DNA of 15,411 bases from Pleurotus djamor (taxonomy: Eukaryota; Basidiomycota; Agaricomycetes; Agaricales; Pleurotaceae), in NCBI GenBank assembly GCA_029747585.1, contig JAPEVF010001017.1, positions 1 to 15,411 on the forward strand. The letters are read 5' to 3'. A program made the position numbers and the translations under genes. Below the pieces are notes generated by a model. The model had not been told where the DNA came from, did not search any database, and saw only the letters and a program-made list of their open reading frames with translations. Below are positions 1-7,703 of this stretch, piece after piece (position 1 is the first letter of the stretch; the number at the start of each line of letters is the position of its first letter).

Positions 1-2
1 CT

Positions 3-122
3 CTCGAAGATTTGAGCATGCACGGTCTTGCCAATGCCTTTACATTCCTTCCGCCCAATCGTGGGCATGCCACGAAGATGATCCAGTGGATATCCGACCT
101 CATTCATATGACCATTCAGTAG
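3..122 (+). CDS. Possible C-terminal exon of an unknown gene (partial)
   Basis: The frame beginning at base 3 is open to a TAG at 120-122 and gives 39 residues ending in KMIQWISDLIHMTIQ. The residue mix (hydrophobic helix-like end, no low complexity) looks more like real protein than the other two frames, which stop early or read as cysteine/serine-rich noise. The gene would enter from the left edge, so its domains and start cannot be seen. I recognise no family. Chance openness over 39 codons is quite possible. Confidence 0.35.
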   Translation, partial: LEDLSMHGLANAFTFLPPNRGHATKMIQWISDLIHMTIQ

Positions 123-379
123 ATCCAGTCTGTGCATATCTAGTCTCGCTGTGACTGCTATCCTATTTTTATTTTCTTCCCTTTCTGACACATCTCTCTG
201 CTTGACTACACCCAGATAATCGTTTAGCCTCCCCCGCATAGTCTTCTACTGGTACGATACATCAACTAAAGGGATTGCTTCGTTCAGCACTTCATCATTA
301 CATGTTTTCAATAGATCATTTGTATTTTACTTTATTGTGGTTTGACATACTGTAACGCTAAATCGGTTCATTCATTTTA

Positions 380-655
380 CTGACCTAAAGGAATCAATTC
401 GTCAGTCACGCGTCACGGGCCTCTTGGAAATGACGAAAAGTCACGCCCGTCACGCATTTCGGGAGGGTCTGACGAAAATTCTGGCGGGGAGTCACTCGAA
501 ATCAGCCCAAAATCAGCCCCCAGAGGCTAAAAATCGACGAAATTTTCGCCTGCGGCGCCGGAATGTCACGCTACGCCAGCTCGCCTGCCGAAACCAAAAT
601 TTCGTCAGGCCAGTCACGCGTCACCTCGCCTGACGAATTGATTCCTTTAGGTCAG
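380..655. mobile_element. MITE with 25-bp perfect TIRs and TA target duplication
   Basis: The two ends are perfect inverted repeats: CTGACCTAAAGGAATCAATT plus five more bases at 380-404, and the exact reverse complement at 631-655. Both are flanked by TA (378-379 and 656-657), which fits a Tc1/mariner-type TA target duplication. The 276-bp interior has no credible coding; an open frame from 424 lies wholly inside it and is an artefact. GTCACGCGTCAC occurs in the same orientation just inside both ends (405-416 and 613-624). The interior also carries further GTCACGC and GACGAAA words. The element is non-autonomous and would need a transposase encoded elsewhere. Confidence 0.88.
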
Positions 656-674
656 TACAACCATCCTGTGTTCA

Positions 675-1015
675 ATGTGCCACCAAAATATCCTCCTCCG
701 CAATCACAAGACCACGAACACAAACCAAAATGCACATGAAGACGACCATGTCCATGACCGACAGCATCACTCCTCCTCCTCCCCTACCGCCGCCAATATC
801 TTCCCCCCACTCGCAGTCATCGCGTACCTGACCCACACAGTATCCTATGACGCTCAAACTCCCTCTCGAGACGCCGTGTCAGCAGATGGGATTTGTAGGA
901 AGGAAGGTGGTTGGGGTGACTGGGCGGTGCAGCAGCGGTGCCGGGAGCTATTTCGTTCTGAACGGAGCTGTACTGGGCGGCTGGTTGATCGGTATTCCGA
1001 ATGGTATGTCATACA
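675..1015 (+). other. Ambiguous coding-like stretch between the MITE and the 1116 ORF
   Basis: Two overlapping + frames are open here. One runs 675-1073 and turns into low-complexity codons from a (CTC)n tract. The other runs from ATG 847 and gives GAGSYFVLNGAVLGGWLIG followed by a GTATGT donor-like site at 1004. That frame is preceded in phase by a proline-rich stretch from ATG 730, ending in a stop near 829. No splice model joins these cleanly. Simple CTC repeats at 771-783 and about 1020-1037 inflate the frames. I cannot assign a product; this could be a decayed exon or chance. Confidence 0.2.
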
Positions 1016-1115
1016 TCTTTTCCTCCTCCTCCTCCTCCGCTACGTCGTCGTCTTGGTCATCACCAGCTCATAGATCCTGACCCACCCAATCGTTCATCAA
1101 ACCCTTACAAGGACC

Positions 1116-1476
1116 ATGGCCGGTATCGGTGAAGGCTTCTTGCGTCACAGCACAATCAAACGAAGTTGTGCGGACGCCAGCGCAACATCGATGGGAGAAT
1201 CACGAACAGGCTTGGATGTACCCGACTATAGAGCGCGGCGCGGTATCATAAAAGTCATCTCACCCTGCTTCAGCTCAAGGTGAGTCATCTTTCTCACATT
1301 CCCTTATCCCATCCCATCCTTCCCCGTCCATTTTCATCACCAGATGTGTCTCGCCTTTGTTGTATCCTTCAACAAACCCAGCATACCTATGCTTTGCTGC
1401 CCGCGCGACCTCTCAATGTGAACTTACCAATCTCTTGGTTCTCAATTTCCTTTTTGNTTGCCAAGNCCAAATCTGA
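1116..1476 (+). CDS. Hypothetical two-exon ORF, 98 aa
   Basis: The ATG at 1116 sits in a strong context (GGACCATGGCC). Exon 1 (1116-1279) ends at CAAG followed by the consensus donor GTGAGT. A 64-nt pyrimidine-rich intron (1280-1343) ends in ATCACCAG. Exon 2 continues in frame from 1344 to a TGA at 1474-1476. The predicted product starts MAGIGEGFLRHSTIKRSC and has no motif I recognise. Its last residues contain two N bases (1457, 1466) and run into repeat-like DNA, so the natural C-terminus may have been lost. An upstream exon could instead join at the acceptor at 1111, reading a different frame. The intron is the best evidence that this is a gene. Confidence 0.35.
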
Positions 1477-1491
1477 GTTTGAATTTGGGTA

Positions 1492-1555
1492 GTATATAAA
1501 GGGGGCTGTTCTAAAGTTGGAAGCTTTCCCTCTTGCTTCCTTACCACCACCATCA
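1492..1555 (+). promoter_or_regulatory. TATA box and CT-rich start-like region
   Basis: GTATATAAAGGGGG is followed within about 40 bases by a CT-rich run and an ATG in good context at about 1555, but that frame stops after three codons. A promoter with no reading frame behind it is what a solo or degraded LTR would look like; no LTR boundaries could be identified. Confidence 0.3.
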
Positions 1556-1559
1556 TGAG

Positions 1560-2437
1560 CACATGAGTATGGTGAGATATTGAATATCAATAACATAATT
1601 GTGGGATACTATGTAAATGAGATAAATTGGACAATGCATACATTCTCATGTGTGAGGAGTTGATACTTAGTTGATTAATGGTTAAGAAGACTTTCTTTGT
1701 TGTTAACATTGTACACTTGAAAGAAAGCAGCTGAATAGCCAAGAACCATTTGTGTATGTAACTGGCCCCTCCTGCATTACTCACTGCATTGCTCACTTTT
1801 AGTACAAATGAAGGCTTTTAATGAAAGATTGTTTTGCTCTCTAGTCACACAAATGGTATGATTATCACCAAAGAGATGTGATTATTCCAAAACAAAGCCA
1901 TACATAGGGTAAGACCAAAAAAATATAGGTAAATGGGGGGGGGAAAGTACAACCCAAGGGTGAATATTATAACAGGGAGGATGGAAGAAAGTGTATATAG
2001 ATACAATATGAAGAAACATAACAATGGTGGTGTGGAGATAACCTTAGTGAGAGCAAGACAGGCACAGGGATTAGGTATCTGCCTAGTTGGCTCCATTATT
2101 GGCACTAACAACCTCCTCTGCATCCTCCTCTGTGTCCTTTGCCACAACTTTGCTATCACTGCTACTGGAGCCATGCTAGATTACTAATGAATTATACAAA
2201 TTTCTAAACTGAAATTGGGCTGAACTCAAGCTTTCCCATACATTCATTCCCCAAAGCTTAGATGAGGATAGACTGGCTGGATGCTGCAGTGCCAAGGAAA
2301 GCAAACTGTGGTCTTCCATATTGCCTTCTAGCCTTCTATCAGCAAGTAAGTGGATCAAAAGAGGGGAATCAAAGAAAGTGTGTTGGTGCAGGGGTCAGTG
2401 GGTGCTGGGTAGTTTTGTCACTTAAAGTATTCTCTTC
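1560..2437. other. AT-rich gene-free stretch, probably transposon-derived
   Basis: The composition turns AT-rich, with short frames on both strands that look like noise; none shows a domain, splice structure or good start. Together with the TATA region on its left and the subterminal repeats on its right (2438-2516), it is probably the body of a decayed or non-autonomous element. I saw no matching left terminus. Confidence 0.4.
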
Positions 2438-2516
2438 GGATTCCCTCTCGCTAGATGAGCACTTTGCTGTATTAAATAGTTCTATATTCACTTTGGATTC
2501 CCTCTCGCTAGTAGTG
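2438..2516. repeat. Duplicated 17-bp motif and TAGTG terminus, CACTA-like element end
   Basis: GGATTCCCTCTCGCTAG occurs twice in direct orientation, at 2438-2454 and 2495-2511, 57 bases apart. Just after the second copy the sequence reads TAGTG (2512-2516). Beyond that point, coding sequence of the DNMT1-like gene begins on the minus strand. A TAGTG right end with repeated subterminal motifs is the hallmark of CACTA (En/Spm-type) elements, whose left end should read CACTA. No left end was found, so the element is unproven or truncated. Confidence 0.4.
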
Positions 2517-3993
2517 CATGCGACTCGTTAGGTTGCCCTTACAGATATGGCAAACTGGGCAGTTGTCAGAAGGAAGAGATAGGGTAACCAAGAGAGAGTT
2601 CCAGGACTCAGGAACATTCTTGACACAAGCAAGGCTATGGCTGTAGGTGGAGCTAAAAGGGCTTTCAGTTATTCAACTGATTCACATGAAATTAAAACAT
2701 ACCAGTAGAAGTATTCATTACTTGGGATGGTGCTAGGGTCCTCAGGTTGGAAGTGAACCTTTATCATACTCAAAAGACTTCTAAGTGGAATGGAATCACA
2801 CAACATGTTCGGGTAGAGTTGTTGTGGATTAGCAAATTCTTGCAATGCAGTGAATGAGCCATGCTCAAACCACTGTACATGGGCTTTGGCATCCCCACCA
2901 TTGATGGAGATGATCTTAGCAAACCTACATGGCAGGATCAATCAGTGATTGCTCTAAAAACAGAGGGAACAAGCAAACCAGAAGTAGGTGTGCAAATCTG
3001 CATCTGGAATAATATCCTCAAGGCTTCCAGGCAGCTTCTGAACATTTATGATGCAGCTGAATGCCTTGTTGAGGTCTGGGAAGAATGTTGTATGTCCCAC
3101 CACCACCTGTTCATAATAAGGACTGGCCCTATCTCCAATCCTCCTCACAGGTTTTATTGCTCTAGCAAAGGGATTGGCAGCAGTTTTGAAGGCCAAAGCA
3201 GTGGAGACAAATTTATAAAGCCTGTGCTTGTGAGAGGTGGACTTGGACTGGGGAGGAGGGAGCTGGGGGCCAACAACAATAAGCTGTTCACCAAAGTGAG
3301 AACCAGCTAGCTTGGCGATCAAGGGGGTGACATGGGTGGTTGTTTGATTTTCGGGTTGGAGAACAATATAGTTGAGATTTCGTAGAAGCGCTTGAGATCG
3401 GAGTGAGGCTGGGGGATGACTGTGCCATTGAGTGGTGGAGGAAGAGGATGGCTTCCAAGAGGGATGTGAGTCCTGGAGTAGGTATTTGATGAGACCATGT
3501 TTCCAAAGTGGGGAAGAAGCTGAAGGGGTTTCAGCTAGAGCATTAACCTGCAATCAAGTATCAGCAGCTGAAATATGTAGTAGAGAGGCAAGATACCGTG
3601 ACCTACCAAGCACCATATATCCTCTACAGATATGGACCGCCCAAGGATTGTATGGGTAGCCGTGAGCCAATGCAGAAGATCCTCAATGGAGGAAATATTT
3701 GTATTTGACTTATTGAGAGTAGCAATGATCAACTGGGTCATCCTCTGAGGAAGGTAGAAATGTCGGAAGAACTGGTAGTACCGCTTGGAGAGTGTTTGTA
3801 GAATGTACCACGTGAATTCTGTCTTGATCCAGACAGGGCTAAGGGAAGAGGTGAGTGAGATTATCAAGGGACATAGCGACGACCACTTACTCATTGGGAT
3901 CTTGACAGTTGATGGACGTATGAAAGATGGAGCCAAGGTACCCTCACTGGCAAGGTCCTCATCCTCTTCCTCATCATCATCACCCACCACGGG
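2517..3993 (-). pseudogene. DNMT1-like RFD/BAH protein, C-terminal part (disrupted)
   Basis: Four minus-strand exons join through three introns: 3548-3606 (59 nt), 2925-2978 (54 nt) and 2653-2702 (50 nt). After an acidic tract (GDDDEEEDEDLASEG) comes the C-terminal half of an RFD-like domain (KTEFTWYILQTLSKRYYQFF, then ILGRSISVEDIW). Splicing at 2925-2978 restores a BAH domain: DLHTYFWFAKIISI, AHVQWFEHGS, then CDSIPLRSLLSMIKVHF. The last exon ends with NEYFYCSTYSHS and DNCPVC, typical after the BAH of fungal DNMT1 relatives. The methyltransferase domain is absent; coding stops where the CACTA-like end begins. The frame is blocked upstream by an in-phase TGA at 3994-3996. Such proteins maintain or read DNA methylation at replication foci; this copy is probably dead. 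The domain calls are from memory, without a profile search. Confidence 0.65.
3955..3990. repeat. Low-complexity TCC/TCA tract
   Basis: A run of TCC, TCT and TCA units encodes, on the minus strand, the acidic Asp/Glu tract of the DNMT1-like remnant. Acidic linkers are common next to RFD domains, so this is probably inherited coding sequence and not an inserted microsatellite. Confidence 0.5.
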
Positions 3994-4238
3994 TCACCTG
4001 TCCCCATGCGCCGAAGGATNGGGGGGCGGTGGCTCATGGGTATGTGATGACGGATGCGATCATCAAGCTCGACAAACTACGCTTAAATGCATGAACTGAA
4101 AAATCAAAAGCAGAAGATAAAAACGGCCACACATCTCTTCAAAGTGCTGGGCTCCAATAGCCTTAGAAGACTGTTGGAGTTTCACTCAATCACCATTAGT
4201 ATACTTGACAAAGGTGGCAGTGGCTACAGAACAGCTGT

Positions 4239-4373
4239 TGGGCATGCCCACCATTAACTAAAATATAGGTATGGGCATGCCCACATTGATTTTTCATAGA
4301 GCCGCCCCCCAGTAAAATAGGCAAAAGTAGTAGGTGTGGACATGCCCACAATGGTGTAAGGTGGGCATGCCCC
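4239..4373. repeat. Cluster of four TGGGCATGCCCA palindromes
   Basis: Perfect 12-bp palindromes TGGGCATGCCCA lie at 4239-4250 and 4272-4283. Single-mismatch copies lie at 4337-4348 (TGGACATGCCCA) and 4362-4373 (TGGGCATGCCCC). The spacing is irregular (33, 65 and 25 bases). An open frame on the minus strand across this block simply translates the repeat (GHAH units) and is not a gene. Confidence 0.85.
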
Positions 4374-4389
4374 AGAGGGTGGGCGGTGA

Positions 4390-4459
4390 CCACCTTTTTT
4401 GACCTCTGAGGTCTATCTTCTCTGTGGTAGAGATAGACCTAATAGGTCAAGCAAGGTGG
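4390..4459. repeat. Long foldback (29-nt arms) spanning the Spt5-like stop codon
   Basis: The left arm 4390-4418 and right arm 4431-4459 pair in about 24 of 29 positions around a 12-base loop. The core pairs are AGGTCTATCT with AGATAGACCT, TGACCT with AGGTCA, and CCACCTT with AAGGTGG. The stop codon of the Spt5-like frame (4447-4449) lies in the right arm. It could be the tip of a foldback MITE, an mRNA 3' hairpin, or both. Confidence 0.8.
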
Positions 4460-5502
4460 CAGCCTGAAGTGGCGATGTCGACAGGATCTTGCGCTTGAAA
4501 GTGCCATTGAATGGTCCAAATTTGTGTATATACAATGCTGTCCTCCGGTACAGCAGAGTGAACCTCAGCCACTGGGTAAGTGTGCACGAGACCGATCGTC
4601 GTTCCGGTGATGTCGGAAACAGTCCCTATCAATCCTCTTTGCGGGCCTTCTATCACTATGACATCCTCACCCCGCAGTAAGCGAATGCGGTGTAGGAATC
4701 TAGCTTTCGCGGCATTCAATAGGTTCTGTGAGGTTGGTGGGATCTCGTCGGCGGTAGGAATGACGTGAGTAAGTTGCACTTCATCAATCCCCACCTCAAT
4801 GGGCGCATTCTCGATACCAACGGCGGCGCCATCTTCAAAGGAACTTGGGACAAGTTCAAGCTCGAGGATGGCGCCAGCATTACGCGACGAGGAGATGTAC
4901 GCGAGCGAATTTGGCGGTCGAGATTCAGGTCGAACGTGAACCAAGCGTCCAGGCAAGGCCATAGAATTTTCGTTTGCTCCATACTTGAGGTACCGCAGAC
5001 AGTCCGTCGACCAAGCGGAAAGACAGACACGCAGACTGCTGTTGGCATCGACCCAGGTGTGAGGAATATTCTTCACGGCAACAAGGGAATCCTCAATTGC
5101 AGGCGCCTCAAAGAAGACGTTCCCTGGACACGTTGGTGTGCAGAACAAGGAACATATCTTCAATCCTTTACCGCGCGCTAGAGTGTTGAAGATGCAAACA
5201 ATCACTTCGTACTCCATATCCTGCTGATACTAGCTTTAGTAAAGGGATCAATATCAGGCATGGTAATGAAGTTACCTCAACGGGAAGCCTCCAAATGGGC
5301 CAATCATCCGGGGAAGGTATCTGTTGATCGGAGATTAATTGAGAGTATTTGGCAAGCTCTAGATCCAGGTCAATTGGATCCAATGAGACTAGCTGTGGTC
5401 GTGGCCACTCTGAAAACAGTGTTAGGAAGATGGAAGCTATCCCTGTACTCATATGATCCTACCAGCAGAGAGAGACCCAGCGGGGTCATCATGGTGATCC
5501 AT
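4447..5502 (-). CDS. Spt5-like transcription elongation factor, short form (NGN + KOW)
   Basis: Three exons: 5502-5463, 5409-5276 and 5223-4447, separated by introns 5410-5462 (53 nt) and 5224-5275 (52 nt; an acceptor 3 nt further on is also possible). The start ATG at 5502 has A at -3 and G at +4, and an in-frame stop lies just upstream. The product is about 316 aa, against roughly 1000 for full Spt5. An NGN-like domain begins near residue 52 (IWRLPVE, then EYEVIVCIFNTL, TPTCPGNVFFEAPA). A KOW motif lies at about 240-275 (RLLRGEDVIVIEGPQRG, IGTVSDITGT). A second KOW seems to start (HFQAQDPVDIATSGCHLA) but is cut off inside the foldback. Spt5 binds Spt4 and RNA polymerase II at the elongation clamp. 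The acidic N-terminus, later KOWs and CTD repeats are missing, so this is a truncated paralogue or captured gene, not the housekeeping copy. Confidence 0.68.
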
Positions 5503-5850
5503 GATGGATGATCAATCAGGACGCACGACATGAGGTCTCGCGATGTTTCTGTAGACATGAATTCTACCTGGGAAAGCAATCAGTAAGGATTCCCAGTGCC
5601 AGTGAGAAAACTCATCTCTTGACCAGAACTGGTTGCTATCTGATTTGCAGCCAATCATCCATCTAGACTCTCACTGTATGTCACAGATATTATGAAGCTC
5701 ATATTGCAAATTGTTCAGGAGAGTACAACTGCTAGGTACTGGGTATTGAAAGGATGAGCAGTAAACGAGCGAAAGAAGGACAAGGATCCCAAGTTGGTAA
5801 TAACGAAAAAGTATCCAACGTAAAAAGTGGATAGAAACAAGGTTAAGGGG
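5503..5850. other. Gap between the Spt5-like start and the DNMT1-like N-terminal part
   Basis: I see no supportable gene here. Short minus-strand frames lack domains and splice signals. The proximal part should hold the promoter and leader of the Spt5-like gene, but no clear TATA box was found. If the DNMT1-like gene was split by an insertion, one edge of that insertion lies in this stretch. Confidence 0.4.
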
Positions 5851-5855
5851 ATTAC

Positions 5856-6359
5856 ATGTGAAATAAGGATACACAATCAGCCGCCACGAAATCATGATTG
5901 AGGCTGTCCGGATCCTCCAAAGCTTCAAGAGAAATCATTTCAGAACCGTGTTTGGGGTCGAAGATAGCGAAATCAGTGAGGATTCGGACGGGCTTGCTGT
6001 TGGGATTGGGTGTCTCAGATTCATCCTTGCCCTCAATGAGCAGGTTCGTCATCTCCTGGACTGCTATGACATTCGAGGGTAGTTGGTATTGCAAAGGTTC
6101 TATTTGCAACATGAGTTGAAGACAGCAAAATAGGGACAAGATAACTAGATCTGGTAAGACAGCATGTTGACGCTTTGATTGCTAACAGAACAGATGAATC
6201 AACGCGCCGCAAATGTGACAAACACAACACGCAACTACTCACCACTGAGCTCGAAGCAGCTTGTGATTCCACTGACAATGACACATGTTTCAGTGTTGAT
6301 GCTCCGGGTGTCAGATGATCAGGCAACCTTTCACCATAAGTGATTTCAAATGCAGAGGG
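5856..6359 (-). pseudogene. DNMT1-like protein, N-terminal RFD part (disrupted)
   Basis: Two minus-strand exons, 6359-6243 and 6181-5856, join in frame across a 61-nt intron (6182-6242, donor GTGAGT, acceptor TGTTAG). The first reads SAFEITYGERLPDHLTPGAS. The second reads LPDLVILSLFCCLQLML and then the RFD core PVRILTDFAIFDPKHGSEM, ISLEALEDPDSL and DFVAADCVSLF. This RILTDFAIFD block is the replication-foci-targeting signature of fungal DNMT1 relatives. A GTAATC donor-like site follows at 5855, but the next domain segment appears only at about 3990, beyond the Spt5-like gene. An acceptor-like TCAG at 6360-6362 begins the first exon. The true 5' end is not visible because sequence further upstream is copia retrotransposon. 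Together with the 2517-3993 part it would rebuild RFD plus BAH. Confidence 0.6.
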
Positions 6360-6471
6360 CTGATTTCTTCAAGACATCGTAGGACATAAAGTGCTGGGTG
6401 GTTGGAGATGATGAAGGGGTATTTGTTAGATGAACGTACTACATAAGTTACAGAATATTTGTAGATGATAG

Positions 6472-7272
6472 GATGGAAACAAGCTTGTAGCCTCTACTGC
6501 TGGCATCGACCTGAACTGCCCACTCACATCTGTCCCAATGAACTCAAAATTACATCTCTATTGCCCTACCACCAATGATAAACTCTCCGTATCAGAGGCC
6601 CTTGCACTGGGAAAGCTACCTTACCACCAAATCATGGGGATGATGCTCTATATCTCCACAATGACGCGCCCTGATGTGGCATACGCTGTGTCTAAACTTG
6701 CTCAATTCCTCAACTGTTATTGCATGTCACACTACTCAGCGGCCTTACAGGTGGTTTGGTACCTGGTCTCCACACACTCCAAGGAACTCCCCCTTGGGGG
6801 AACAAACCCTTGGGCTGACTGTCTTGACTTGCGCCGTTCCACTATGGGCTACTGCTTTACCCTGGGACCGGGTGTTGTTTTGTGGTCCTCAAAGAAACAA
6901 AAGATGGTTACTACCTCGACTACAGATGCAGAATACATTGGTATGGGTGAAGCTTGCCGTGAAGCAATGTGGTATTGACAATTCCTTTCCCAAATTGATC
7001 TGCCACCTGAAAAGGCTACTGTCATCTATGGTGACAATAACGGTGCTCTTGCCCTGTCAAAAGACACCGTGTATCATGCAAGGTCAAAGCACATTGACGT
7101 CCAGTACCATTTCATTCAGAAGCAGGTAGACTCTAACGTGGTTGAGGTCGTGTGTGTGGATAGTAAAAACAACCTTGCTGACATTTTCACAAAGGCTCTC
7201 GACAAAGGACCCTTCAAATCACTGCACTTCATTTCCTACTCTACTCATTTTTCCCGTTTCGCATTGAGGGGG
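6472..7272 (+). pseudogene. Ty1/copia retrotransposon pol fragment (RT end and RNase H)
   Basis: One frame runs from 6472 with a single in-phase TGA at 6976-6978. It covers the C-terminal end of reverse transcriptase (LPYHQIMGMMLYISTMTRPD, VAYAVSKLAQFL) and the RNase H domain: RRSTMGYCF, WSSKKQKM, STTDAEYIG at 6916-6942, YGDNNGALALS at 7027, ARSKHIDVQYHFI at 7078 and ADIFTKAL at 7177-7200. The usual SDADWA block is replaced by TNPWAD, so the first RNase H catalytic Asp is lost. The TGA stands where these proteins usually have Arg, which fits a CGA-to-TGA transition. Gag, protease, integrase and most of RT are missing, so the copy is 5'-truncated and inactive. Confidence 0.92.
7264..7272 (+). 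other. Polypurine tract of the copia element
   Basis: TTGAGGGGG lies two bases before the LTR start at 7275. This is the expected plus-strand primer site for a + oriented LTR retrotransposon. Confidence 0.7.
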
Positions 7273-7274
7273 TC

Positions 7275-7480
7275 TGTTGAAGTCAATGCTTACGTCATTG
7301 CTAGTTCACCATCTGCCCGTCCTTGGGCGCCTCTTACCTCAGTTTGTCTCCTACGCACACTGAGGTAAGAGGTCGTTTCGTATTTTGCATACCATAACTA
7401 ATCATTGTGTAGATTGGTATAGATATGAATATAACATAGTTTGTCTCCTACGCACACTGAGATTGGTATAGATTTCAACA
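7275..7480 (+). repeat. 3' LTR of the copia element, 206 bp
   Basis: The LTR opens with TGTTGAA and closes with TTCAACA, a perfect 7-bp terminal inverted repeat. It directly follows the polypurine tract and the pol fragment. It holds a 24-bp direct repeat (7341-7364 and 7438-7461), a 14-bp direct repeat AGATTGGTATAGAT (7411-7424 and 7460-7473) and a hairpin with 12-bp arms CTCTTACCTCAG (7331-7342 and 7360-7371). The 5' LTR is not in the window. The five bases after it, GTCAC at 7481-7485, would be the target duplication, but no left partner could be checked. Confidence 0.88.
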
Positions 7481-7703
7481 GTCACCACTCTGCAGTGTGT
7501 GTTCCAGGAAAGCCTGCCTAACTGCTCATTCCCCCCAATGGATTTCAAGTCAATTAGCCCAATTGAATTCTGTGACTCCGACAAACTGCAAAACAAACTA
7601 TGCTGTTTAGCACCAAAAAAAGGGTGGTGGCAAAGGCTACAACACTAGCCAAGCCAACCAGGGGTTTTGCAATACCTCGGGGCCAGCCAGCTAAAATTAT
7701 TTT

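Larger units (their letters stand above)
4211..4462. repeat. Insertion-like block flanked by a 10-bp direct repeat
   Basis: AAGGTGGCAG occurs at 4211-4220 and again at 4453-4462. The 232 bases between them hold four GGGCATGCCC-type palindromes and most of a long foldback. On the left of the block the minus strand reads ATFVKYTNGD, which could continue a KOW-type fold; on the right the Spt5-like frame ends within the foldback. This fits insertion of a small element into the Spt5-like gene with a 10-bp target duplication, as seen with Mutator-like elements. No convincing terminal inverted repeat was found at the proposed ends, so this is an inference. Confidence 0.35.

Noticed and set aside
424..633. 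Open frame of 69 codons inside the MITE
   Set aside because: It begins at TTG, lies wholly between the terminal inverted repeats, and just translates repeated GACGAAA/GTCACGC words.
672..857. Minus-strand glycine/valine-rich frame
   Set aside because: It is the shadow of CT-rich simple sequence on the other strand and has no domain or splice support.
1845..2187. Overlapping frames on both strands in the AT-rich stretch
   Set aside because: They have low complexity, no splice sites and no recognisable motif; most likely chance openness.
2861..3310. 149-codon plus-strand frame
   Set aside because: It is antisense to the BAH/RFD exons, whose spliced minus-strand reading gives recognisable domains.
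4239..4283. RRRCATGYYY sites resembling p53 half-sites
   Set aside because: Fungi have no p53; the match follows from the palindromic repeat itself.
4196..4393. Minus-strand frame rich in GHAH
   Set aside because: It is a translation of the GGGCATGCCC palindrome cluster, not a gene.
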